From assembly GCA_946481355.1 (NCBI GenBank), contig CAMLNH010000013.1:1-17052 (forward strand): 17,052 nt of DNA, given 5' to 3'. Below are positions 7,820 through 13,962 of this stretch, piece by piece. The notes under the pieces are model-generated. The model had not been told where the DNA came from. It searched no databases and saw only the letters and a program-made list of their open reading frames with translations. The translations under genes were made by a program, and so were the position numbers. Each line of letters opens with the position of its first letter. The stretch's first letter is position 1. The DNA is from an uncultured Curvibacter sp. GTDB lineage: Bacteria > Pseudomonadota > Gammaproteobacteria > Burkholderiales > Burkholderiaceae.

Positions 7820-9094
7820 TCACATCTTGCAAAGGCTCTCGGATTTCGGCGGCGCGAGCTTCTCCAGCGGTTCGTTCGCGGCCGGCACGGCCTCGCCGAA
7901 GAGCAGGAAATCCTGCTTGTGTTTCGCCTGGCCCTTGGGCTTGACCGTGAAGGGATAGGCCTCCTGCATGAGCTGGTGGTCCCAGCTGCGGAAGTAGGCC
8001 TTGCGTCCTTTCAGGATGTCGAACTGCGCCTCGGACTCGAAGTAGGCGATGAGCTTGTCGGTGTCGACCGACTTCGTTTCGCGGATGGCCTGGGCCAGCA
8101 TCATCAGCGAGACGTACTCGATCCAGGCGTGGTTCTCGGGGATGCGACCGTACTTCTTGGTGAACTTCTCGACAAAAGCCTGCGAGCCCGGGGTCTTGAG
8201 CTCGTGGTGCCACACGGTGGGCCAGATGCCGCCGAGGTTGCCCTCGCCTGCGGCCCAGGCGTCGGCCGTGTTCAGGTTGAAACCGGCCACGGGGAACTGC
8301 AGACCGAACTCGGCGTACTGCTTGACGAAGTTGGTCACCTGGTTGCCGCCGAGGTTGGTGGCGACCAGGTCGGGGCGCGCCTGGCGGATCTTGATCAGCT
8401 GCGCACTGAAGTCCGTCAGGTCGGTGGGCACGAGCTCGTCGCCGATCACGGTGCCGCCGTTCTTGGTGAAGAAGTTCTTGGCCGCCTTGGACAGATCATG
8501 GCCGAAGAGGTAGTCCGAGGTCAGGGCGTAGATCTTCTTGCCCTTGACCAGGCCCTGGCGCAGCAGCGCCTCGCCGGCGGCGTTGACCATCACCGTCACC
8601 GGGATGTCGACGTGGAAGGTGTAGCGGTTGCAGTTCTTGCCGCGCAGCGCATCGGAACGCGCGCCAATGCTCATGAACAGGGTCTTGTTGCGTTCGGCCA
8701 CCTGCGCAATGGTCAGCGCCGAGGCCGAGTTGATCTCGCCCATGAGCACCTGCACCTTGTTCTGCTCGATCATGCGCTGCGCCTTGCTCGACGCAGTCTG
8801 CGGGTTCACCGAGTCCTCGCTGATCAGCTCGATGGGGCGACCCAGCAGGCCGCCGCTGGCATTGATCTCCTCGGCCGCCATCCTGATGCCCTGCACCGCG
8901 TACTCGCCCAGGGCGCCCAGAAAGCCGGTCAGCGGCGTGAGGTGGCCGATCCGAATCGGGTTACTGGCCTGTGCGCCTGCCAGCGCGGGGTAGCCCAGGG
9001 CCGCGCCGCCGGCCACCAGGGCGCCGGTCTTGAGCAGGGCGCGGCGCGCGCTGTCGTGCAGGGGCACGTCCTTCTCTGTCTTGTTCGCTTCCAT
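7820..9094 (-). CDS. Periplasmic substrate-binding protein of the LIV/amide type (Peripla_BP_6), Tat-like signal
   Basis: A 424-residue extracytoplasmic solute receptor for the adjacent ABC importer. A twin-arginine-like signal stands at the N-terminus: SARRALLK at about 15-22, then the hydrophobic stretch TGALVAGGAALGYPALAG, with likely cleavage after AQA near residue 43. The mature part begins NPIRIGHLTPLTGFLGALGE, the standard opening of the LivJ/AmiC-type fold, followed by GIRMAAEEINASGGLLGRPIEL. The ATG at 9094 is preceded by AGAGGAG (9101-9107) six bases upstream, the strongest Shine-Dalgarno of the operon. It is the first gene of the minus-strand unit and divergent from a LysR regulator, so its promoter is in 9095-9239. 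Ligand unknown: the pocket residues cannot be assigned by eye. A Tat signal would suggest export already folded. Confidence 0.93.
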   Translation of the reverse strand: MEANKTEKDVPLHDSARRALLKTGALVAGGAALGYPALAGAQASNPIRIGHLTPLTGFLGALGEYAVQGIRMAAEEINASGGLLGRPIELISEDSVNPQTASSKAQRMIEQNKVQVLMGEINSASALTIAQVAERNKTLFMSIGARSDALRGKNCNRYTFHVDIPVTVMVNAAGEALLRQGLVKGKKIYALTSDYLFGHDLSKAAKNFFTKNGGTVIGDELVPTDLTDFSAQLIKIRQARPDLVATNLGGNQVTNFVKQYAEFGLQFPVAGFNLNTADAWAAGEGNLGGIWPTVWHHELKTPGSQAFVEKFTKKYGRIPENHAWIEYVSLMMLAQAIRETKSVDTDKLIAYFESEAQFDILKGRKAYFRSWDHQLMQEAYPFTVKPKGQAKHKQDFLLFGEAVPAANEPLEKLAPPKSESLCKM

Positions 9095-9155
9095 CCTTGT
9101 CTCCTCTAGGTTTGGGTTTGATGTGGAATGCAGGGGCGATGGTAGGAAGCGCCGG

Positions 9156-9184
9156 ATCTTTTGAAAAATACAGTTTTCCGAGAT
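9156..9184. repeat. Imperfect dyad, candidate operator
   Basis: The sequence ATCT-TTT-GAAAA, a short spacer, then TTTTC-CG-AGAT forms an imperfect inverted repeat of about 29 bases with arms at 9156-9167 and 9174-9184. It lies in the AT-rich centre of the divergent gap and could be a regulator site or part of the promoter DNA. No family consensus is matched exactly. Confidence 0.35.
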
Positions 9185-9193
9185 GGGGTATCG

Positions 9194-9206
9194 CTATTTC
9201 TTATAG
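9194..9206. promoter_or_regulatory. Candidate LysR-type regulator box (CTAT-N5-ATAG)
   Basis: CTATTTCTTATAG is a perfect 4-bp-arm dyad around five bases and fits the general LysR T-N11-A pattern. Its right half belongs to CTTATAGG (9200-9207), which recurs at 9224-9231, 24 bases downstream, giving an extra half-site. A full recognition site plus a half-site is the common layout for LysR activators. The position, some 100 bases upstream of the binding-protein start and close to the LysR start, would fit activation of the operon with autorepression. This is inference; binding is not shown by sequence alone. Confidence 0.45.
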
Positions 9207-9239
9207 GGGGGCATTCTCAAAAACTTATAGGATGCCGGC

Positions 9240-10175
9240 ATGGACCTGCGTCAACTCAAGTACTTCGTACAGATCGTCGAAAGCGGAAGCCTGGCCAAGG
9301 CCTCGCGCCAGCTCTACATCGCCCAGCCCGCGCTGAGCCAGCACATCGCCAAGCTCGAAGCGGAAGTGGGTAAGCCCCTGCTGATCCGCACCGCCAAAGG
9401 CGTGACACCGACGGAAAACGGCGCGGCCCTGCACCACCACGCACGCTTCATGTTGCGCCAGCTGGACCAGGCCCTGTCCATCGCGCGGCAGGAACCGGGC
9501 ACTGTGCATGGCATGGTCTCGGTGGGCCTGGCGGCCACCACGGTCTGCGCCGTGGGCGTGCCCTTCATGCGCCGCATCCGTGAGAAGTACCCGGGCATCG
9601 TGCTCAATGTGGTGGAAGGCATGAGCGGCCACCTGGCGCAGATGATGCGCATGGGCCAGTTGGACCTGGCCATCCTCTTCAGCCGCGACGCCGTGCCCGA
9701 CCTGCCAGCCGAGCCGCTGGTGGAGGAAGAACTCTTCGTCATGCTGCCCGAGGACAGCGATCTGGTGCCGCCGCGGCGCGTCAAGCTCAGCTGTGAAGAC
9801 ACAGCCGGCCTGCCCCTGATCCTGCCCACGGGCATCCACGGCCTGCGCCGACGCATCGCGGCCGAGTTCGAGCAGCGCAACCTGGCCCTGCACGTGGTGG
9901 CCGAGATCGATTCGCTCTCGCTGCTCATGACCTGTGTGCGCGACGGGATGGGTGCCACCATCAAGCCCATGTCGGCCGCCCTGCTCGAAGGCCGGCTGCG
10001 TGAGGGCTGGCGCACGCTGGCCTTCTCCGACGCCAGCATGAAGCGACCAAACTTCCTCTACTCGGTCGATGCCGAGCGCCTCTCACCCGCCGCCGCCGCC
10101 GTGCGCGGCGAGCTGCGCGAGACCGTCAAGCAGCTCGTGAACAGCGGGCAGTGGAAGGGGGTGAACCTGCTCTAG
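9240..10175 (+). CDS. LysR-family transcriptional regulator, Nac-like subfamily (divergent from the transporter operon)
   Basis: A 311-residue LysR-type regulator of normal length. Residues 1-61 are the winged helix-turn-helix (MDLRQLKYFVQIVESGSLAKAS, AQPALSQHIAKLE, LLIRTAKGVTPTE). Residues about 90-300 are the periplasmic-binding-like effector domain. The RxxKGVTPTE segment and the overall pattern resemble the Nac subgroup rather than CbbR or CatR. It is divergent from the binding-protein gene, the classical arrangement for a LysR activator of the neighbouring operon, so it probably senses the imported substrate or a pathway intermediate (inference). The ATG at 9240 has AGGA seven bases upstream. 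It converges with a second, related LysR gene, with a shared hairpin between the stops. Confidence 0.95.
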   Translation: MDLRQLKYFVQIVESGSLAKASRQLYIAQPALSQHIAKLEAEVGKPLLIRTAKGVTPTENGAALHHHARFMLRQLDQALSIARQEPGTVHGMVSVGLAATTVCAVGVPFMRRIREKYPGIVLNVVEGMSGHLAQMMRMGQLDLAILFSRDAVPDLPAEPLVEEELFVMLPEDSDLVPPRRVKLSCEDTAGLPLILPTGIHGLRRRIAAEFEQRNLALHVVAEIDSLSLLMTCVRDGMGATIKPMSAALLEGRLREGWRTLAFSDASMKRPNFLYSVDAERLSPAAAAVRGELRETVKQLVNSGQWKGVNLL

Positions 10176-10195
10176 GCCGGGCCATCTGCCCGGCC
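10175..10195. terminator. Hairpin between convergent LysR genes, possible bidirectional terminator
   Basis: GGCCGGGC (10175-10182) and GCCCGGCC (10188-10195) form a perfect 8-bp stem with the loop CATCT. The stem starts at the last base of the first LysR stop codon and ends seven bases before the stop of the opposing gene. No U-tract follows on either strand, so it may slow rather than end transcription, or act with a factor. Confidence 0.5.
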
Positions 10196-10202
10196 CCGGA
10201 AT

Positions 10203-11135
10203 TCAGGCATCGATCAGCGTCGCGCCCACCCAGCGCCCGGATCGCACCAGCTCGCGCGCGCAGTCGGCCAGCACCACGCGCGTGGCCAGGGCGGCGGGCG
10301 AGAGCTCGTCGTCCGAGAGGCTGCACAGCACATTGCGCCGACGCGCCAGCGGGTCGGCCAGCTCGGAGAGCGCGAAGCGCTCGGTCGCGTCGCTGTAGCG
10401 GCTCACCGCGGACCAGGGCTGCAGCGAGCCACCCAGGCCGGCCTCGACAGCGTCCATGAGCATGGACAGGGAATCGATCTCCACCACCACCGTGGGCTGG
10501 ATGCGCGCCCGGCTGAACACCGCGTCCAGCGCGCTGCGCAGGCCGTGGCCGCCCGTGGGCATGATCAGCGGCACGCCCTTGAGCGCGGCGGCACGCACCC
10601 GCGCCGGCGGCTCGCCTTTGAAATCACGCCGGGTTCGGATGTAGTAGAGCCGTTCTTCGAGCAGGGGCATGGTGCTCCAGCGCCGTGCCGGGTCGGTGCT
10701 GAAGAGCACGGCCAGATCGAGCTGGCGCGCGTTGAGCATGGTGCTCACATGGCCCGACATGCTTTCGACGAGGTGCAGGCGCACATCCGGGTAGCGCGCC
10801 CGCATGGCACGCAGCAGCGGCAGGCCCAGCACGGCCGCCGTGGTGGGCGCCAGGCCCACGCTGACCGAGCCCGAAAGCCGCGCCTGCTGCGCGGCACGTG
10901 CGGCCTGCTCGGCATGGCGCAGCGTGAGCTGGGCCTCGCGGAAAAAGGCCAGGCCGGCCTCGGTGGGCGTGACGCCCTTGCTCGTGCGCTGCAGGAGCCG
11001 GGTAGACAGCTCGCTCTCGAGCCGGCTGATCTGCTGGCTCAGGGCTGACTGCACCATGTCCAGCTCCAGCGCGGCGCGGCTCATGCTGCCGAGCTCGACC
11101 ACGCGCACGAAATAGCGAATCTGTCTGAGTTCCAT
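10203..11135 (-). CDS. LysR-family transcriptional regulator, paralogue of its convergent neighbour
   Basis: A 310-residue LysR-type regulator. The helix-turn-helix is at 1-61 ([47 protein letters not shown]), followed by an effector domain. It matches the facing LysR gene closely in the N-terminus and in the effector segment ([11 protein letters not shown] against [26 protein letters not shown] against VVAEIDSLSLLMTCV), so the two are same-subfamily paralogues. I start it at the ATG at 11135 because alignment with the paralogue and family begins there; the frame extends to a TTG at 11204, inside mnmA. A weak AGG lies seven bases upstream. It is divergent from mnmA by 52 bases. The target is unknown: it may control the transport operon too or an unrelated locus. 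Confidence 0.93.
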   Translation of the reverse strand: MELRQIRYFVRVVELGSMSRAALELDMVQSALSQQISRLESELSTRLLQRTSKGVTPTEAGLAFFREAQLTLRHAEQAARAAQQARLSGSVSVGLAPTTAAVLGLPLLRAMRARYPDVRLHLVESMSGHVSTMLNARQLDLAVLFSTDPARRWSTMPLLEERLYYIRTRRDFKGEPPARVRAAALKGVPLIMPTGGHGLRSALDAVFSRARIQPTVVVEIDSLSMLMDAVEAGLGGSLQPWSAVSRYSDATERFALSELADPLARRRNVLCSLSDDELSPAALATRVVLADCARELVRSGRWVGATLIDA

Positions 11136-11172
11136 CAATAACCTGTGTTCTGCCGGCCTCTTGTCCGGCTGG

Positions 11173-11178
11173 GATAAT
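11173..11178 (+). promoter_or_regulatory. Candidate -10 element of mnmA
   Basis: GATAAT, within GGGATAATCG, lies nine bases before the mnmA ATG. If used, transcription would begin at or next to the start codon, giving a leaderless or very short leader message. This would fit the lack of a Shine-Dalgarno there. The -35 region at normal spacing is poor, so this is tentative. Confidence 0.35.
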
Positions 11179-11187
11179 CGCACACCT

Positions 11188-12330
11188 ATGGCGAGCAAAG
11201 GCAAACAAAGGGTCGTGGTGGGTTTGAGCGGGGGCGTGGACTCCGCGGTCAGCGCGCACCTGCTAAAAGCCCAGGGCTACGACGTAGTCGGCATCTTCAT
11301 GAAGAACTGGGAAGATGACGACGACAGCGAGTACTGCTCCTCCAACATCGACTTCGTGGACGCCGCCGCCGTGGCCGACGTGATCGGCATCGAGATCGAG
11401 CACGTCAACTTCGCCGCCGAGTACAAGGACCGCGTCTTCGCCGAGTTCCTGCGCGAGTACCAGGCCGGCCGCACGCCCAACCCGGACGTGCTGTGCAACG
11501 CCGAGATCAAGTTCAAGGCCTTCCTGGACCACGCCATGCGCCTGGGTGCCGAGAAAATTGCGACAGGTCATTACGCCCGCGTGCGCCTGAACGAACAGAC
11601 CGGCAAGCACGAGCTGCTCAAAGGCCTGGACCCGAGCAAGGACCAGAGCTATTTCCTGCACCGCCTCAACCAGGCGCAACTGAGCAAGACGCTGTTTCCC
11701 GTGGGCGAGCTGCACAAGACCGAGGTGCGCCGCATCGCGGCCGAGATAGGCCTGCCCAATGCGAAAAAGAAGGACAGCACGGGCATCTGCTTCATCGGCG
11801 AGCGGCCCTTCCGCGAGTTCCTCAACCGCTACATCCAGAAGGAACCCGGGCCCATCCGCGACGGCACGCCGCCCGTGGGCGACAAGGCCTACGGCCGCGT
11901 GATCGGCAACCACGTGGGCCTGAGCTTCTACACCCTGGGCCAGCGCCAGGGCCTGGGTATCGGCGGCATCAAGGCCAAGGGCGCGCAGAAGGGTGGCGGC
12001 GAGCACGCGCCCTGGTTCGTGGCGCGCAAGGACATGGAGAAGAATACGCTGTGGGTGGTGCAGGGCCATGACCATCCGCTACTGCAAAGCCACACCCTGC
12101 ACGCGATGGACGCGAGCTGGGTGGCCGGTGAGCCGCCCACGCCCGGACAGATGGCCGCCAAGTCGCGTTACCGCCAGGCCGATGCGGCCTGCACGCTGGG
12201 CGGCGTCGACGGCACGAGCTTCGACCTGCAATTCCCCGAGGCCCAGTGGGCCGTGACCCCCGGCCAGTCCGCCGTGCTTTACGACGGCGAGGTCTGCCTG
12301 GGCGGCGGCGTGATCGCCGCCGCTTCCTGA
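11188..12330 (+). CDS. mnmA: tRNA-specific 2-thiouridylase MnmA
   Basis: MnmA makes the 2-thio group of uridine at wobble position 34 of tRNA-Lys, -Glu and -Gln, using ATP to adenylate the base and a persulfide relayed to its catalytic Cys. The protein has 380 residues, against about 370 in E. coli. The PP-loop SGGVDS is at 14-19. Cys103 ([12 protein letters not shown]) and Cys201 ([12 protein letters not shown]) are the conserved catalytic pair. The [10 protein letters not shown] motif at 151-160 and the C-terminal tRNA-binding part are intact. The ATG at 11188 is chosen because the family begins there (a few residues before VVVGLSGG); the in-frame TTG at 11161 is less likely. No clear Shine-Dalgarno is present. 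It stands alone on the plus strand with the cyclotransferase-like gene 9 bases behind. Confidence 0.98.
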   Translation: MASKGKQRVVVGLSGGVDSAVSAHLLKAQGYDVVGIFMKNWEDDDDSEYCSSNIDFVDAAAVADVIGIEIEHVNFAAEYKDRVFAEFLREYQAGRTPNPDVLCNAEIKFKAFLDHAMRLGAEKIATGHYARVRLNEQTGKHELLKGLDPSKDQSYFLHRLNQAQLSKTLFPVGELHKTEVRRIAAEIGLPNAKKKDSTGICFIGERPFREFLNRYIQKEPGPIRDGTPPVGDKAYGRVIGNHVGLSFYTLGQRQGLGIGGIKAKGAQKGGGEHAPWFVARKDMEKNTLWVVQGHDHPLLQSHTLHAMDASWVAGEPPTPGQMAAKSRYRQADAACTLGGVDGTSFDLQFPEAQWAVTPGQSAVLYDGEVCLGGGVIAAAS

Positions 12331-12339
12331 ACCCACCCC

Positions 12340-12849
12340 ATGACCATGCGCACCGACACCTTCCTCTACTTCGCCTACGGCTCCAACATGCTCACACGCC
12401 GCCTGCTCGGCCGCACGCCCTCGGCCCGCGCCGTGGGCCCGGCCACGCTGCCCGGCCATGCGCTGCGCTGGCACAAGGTCAGCAAGGACGGCTCAGGCAA
12501 GTGCGACATCGTGACAGCTGCGGGCAGCACAGTGCAGGGCGTGCTGTTCGAGATTGCGCTCAGCGACAAACCCGCGCTCGACACGGCCGAAGGCCTGGGA
12601 TGGGGTTACAAGCAGGTGGAGCTGGACGTGCAGAGCGCCAGCGGCCCCGTGCAGGCCCTGAGCTATCAGGGCACCAACATCGACTACGGCACCAAACCCT
12701 ACGACTGGTACAAGACCCTGGTGGTGGCCGGCGCGCGCGAACATGGCCTGGCGGCGGACTATGTGCAGTCGCTCGAAGCCGTGGCCACCGTCGAGGACTG
12801 GAACAAGGAGCGGGCGGCGGAGAATCTGCGGGCGCTCACTGCAAGCTAA
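12340..12849 (+). CDS. Gamma-glutamylcyclotransferase-like protein
   Basis: A 169-residue protein of the gamma-glutamylcyclotransferase (GGCT/BtrG-fold) family, which releases 5-oxoproline from gamma-glutamyl amines or peptides. The hallmark YFAYGSNM is at about 10-17. The proposed catalytic Glu84 lies in LDTAEGLGWGY, at the position of the essential Glu of human GGCT. The C-terminal helix (AADYVQSLEAV) is typical. It starts 9 bases after the mnmA stop without a Shine-Dalgarno, so it is probably co-transcribed and translated by coupling. The ATG at 12346 is an equally possible start. The neighbouring genes give no clue to the substrate. It ends four bases before the stop of the opposing repressor gene. 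Confidence 0.88.
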   Translation: MTMRTDTFLYFAYGSNMLTRRLLGRTPSARAVGPATLPGHALRWHKVSKDGSGKCDIVTAAGSTVQGVLFEIALSDKPALDTAEGLGWGYKQVELDVQSASGPVQALSYQGTNIDYGTKPYDWYKTLVVAGAREHGLAADYVQSLEAVATVEDWNKERAAENLRALTAS

Positions 12850-12853
12850 GGCT

Positions 12854-13201
12854 TCACCCCATCCGCGCCAGCAGCGTCTCCATGTCCTTGAGCATGCTGG
12901 CCAGCCCGGCCTTCTGGGTGTCGTCCGGTGCGAGTTTCTGTTCCAGCTCCTGCTCCATGAAGCAGACGGTCATGCGCAGGTAGGTGCTGTCCAGCGCCTT
13001 GCGCACTGCGGCGAACTGCTGGCCGATCTTGAGGCAGTCTTCGCCTTCTTCCACCATGCGCTGGATACCGCGCAGCTGACCTTCGGCGCGGCGCAGGCGG
13101 TTGAGGATTTCGGTGCGGGCGACGGCGTCGTGCAGCACGGTGGGGTCGCACCCGACGGGCGGGACGCTGGCCTTTGAGGCTTTCTTGCTGGCGGGGGCCA
13201 T
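12854..13201 (-). CDS. CsoR/FrmR-family (DUF156) transcriptional repressor with an unusual cysteine set
   Basis: A 115-residue all-helical repressor. The DUF156 core is seen as RLRRAEGQLRGIQRMVEEG, with Cys56 in GEDCLKIG, then AAVRKALDSTYLRM and Cys80. Relatives bind Cu(I), Ni/Co, formaldehyde or persulfides and leave the DNA on binding. Cys56 aligns with CsoR Cys36. The next ligands differ: the CsoR His61 position is Phe81 and the Cys65 position is Glu85, while Cys80 comes one residue earlier. His24 lies 32 residues before Cys56, the spacing of His3 and Cys35 in RcnR. The ATG at 13201 is preceded by GAGGGA; a GTG at 13216 is possible but overlaps the OsmC stop. It is the last gene of the efflux operon and probably represses it (inference). 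Confidence 0.9.
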   Translation of the reverse strand: MAPASKKASKASVPPVGCDPTVLHDAVARTEILNRLRRAEGQLRGIQRMVEEGEDCLKIGQQFAAVRKALDSTYLRMTVCFMEQELEQKLAPDDTQKAGLASMLKDMETLLARMG

Positions 13202-13212
13202 GGCTGCATCCC

Positions 13213-13659
13213 TCACTTGAGCTGCGCACCCGTGCTGTCATGCACGGTGACTTTCAGCGGTATGCCCTGGGCCACGCTGGCGCCCACGGTGCAGAAGTCC
13301 TCGAACGAGGCCAGCACCCTGTCCAGGTGCTCCAGGCTCGTGGCCGGCACACCCAGGGTCAGCGCCACGTCCAGGCCCAGCACACGCAGGCGCTTGTCGG
13401 CATTGCGCCCCACCTCGGCGTCCACCACGCAGGAGATGGGCTCGGGTGCCTGCTTGAATTTGCGCAGCGCGAACAGCAGTGAATCCGCCATGCAGTTGCC
13501 CACGGCCGCGGCCAGCAGTTGCACGGGCGTGGGGCCGGCGCCCTGGCCCAGCGGTGGGCCTTCGTCGCCGAGCAGGCTGGGCTTGCCCTCGCCGAAATCG
13601 ATCTCGAACTGGAAGTCCTGCTGCTGGCGCAGCAGGACGCGCGGGCGTGACTCGCTCAT
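13213..13659 (-). CDS. OsmC/Ohr-family protein
   Basis: A 148-residue OsmC-fold protein. Family members reduce organic hydroperoxides or act on thiol and persulfide compounds in the cytoplasm through a pair of cysteines. Here Cys56 (AAVGNCMADSLLF) and Cys123 (EDFCTVGASVAQG) occupy the two conserved positions, with a further Cys77. The length matches the OsmC/YhfA group. The ATG at 13659 has AGGAG six bases upstream; the longer frame to 13851 overlaps the preceding gene in another frame and lacks family similarity. It lies 59 bases after the DUF2892 gene and 11 bases before the repressor start, in the same operon. Its presence points to a thiol or peroxide stress (inference). Confidence 0.9.
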   Translation of the reverse strand: MSESRPRVLLRQQQDFQFEIDFGEGKPSLLGDEGPPLGQGAGPTPVQLLAAAVGNCMADSLLFALRKFKQAPEPISCVVDAEVGRNADKRLRVLGLDVALTLGVPATSLEHLDRVLASFEDFCTVGASVAQGIPLKVTVHDSTGAQLK

Positions 13660-13718
13660 GGTGTTCTCCTGGTCTGGGGTATGGCCGCACGCGCTGGCGC
13701 GCGACCGGTGCCCGAAGC

Positions 13719-13946
13719 TTACTTGGTGGAGCAGGCGCTGCCGCCTTCGGGCACGCCCAGCTTCTTCAGCAGGAAGGCCGGCGGGCAGAAGCCCGTGAAG
13801 CCCGACTGGAAGAGGTTGAAGCCGGCGAAGGCGGTCAGGGCGAGGAACCACTTGCTGACAAAGATCGGGCTGCCTTCGACGCCCAGGGCAAGCGAGAGCA
13901 TCACGACGAAGCCGGCGAAGATGCGGATGTAGCGTTCAACAGTCAT
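13719..13946 (-). CDS. DUF2892 (YgaP-like) small membrane protein
   Basis: A 75-residue protein with two predicted transmembrane helices (about 8-25 and 33-50) and the family signature NLFQSGFTGFCP with Cys54; a second Cys72 is near the C-terminus. This domain is the membrane part of the rhodanese YgaP and often stands alone beside sulfur-transfer genes. No rhodanese domain is attached here. The ATG at 13946 has CAGGAG six bases upstream. It sits 16 bases after the RND permease stop, so co-transcription is very likely. The molecular role of the lone domain is unknown. Confidence 0.9.
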   Translation of the reverse strand: MTVERYIRIFAGFVVMLSLALGVEGSPIFVSKWFLALTAFAGFNLFQSGFTGFCPPAFLLKKLGVPEGGSACSTK

Positions 13947-13962
13947 TTCAAACTCCTGGTGG

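Larger units (their letters stand above)
9095..9239. promoter_or_regulatory. Divergent control region between the transport operon and the LysR gene
   Basis: This 145-base gap is the largest non-coding stretch of the window and is clearly more AT-rich than its flanks in 9156-9230. It must hold the promoters of the binding-protein operon (minus) and of the LysR gene (plus). No convincing sigma-70 -35/-10 pair with proper spacing stands out for either direction, as expected for activator-dependent promoters. It contains two dyads and a repeated CTTATAGG, listed separately. The Shine-Dalgarno of the LysR gene (ATAGGA) overlaps the second CTTATAGG copy. Confidence 0.6.

Noticed and set aside
7784..9109. 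441-codon open frame on the plus strand over the binding protein
   Set aside because: Antisense shadow, with no domain and no ribosome binding site; the minus-strand gene has a signal peptide and a strong Shine-Dalgarno.
9232..9241. Palindrome ATGCCGGCAT at the LysR start
   Set aside because: A 10-base perfect palindrome that includes the start codon; in GC-rich DNA it can occur by chance, and it does not recur in the gap.
13660..13851. N-terminal extension of the OsmC frame
   Set aside because: It overlaps the DUF2892 gene, is Arg/Leu-rich without family similarity, and the ATG at 13659 has a good AGGAG.
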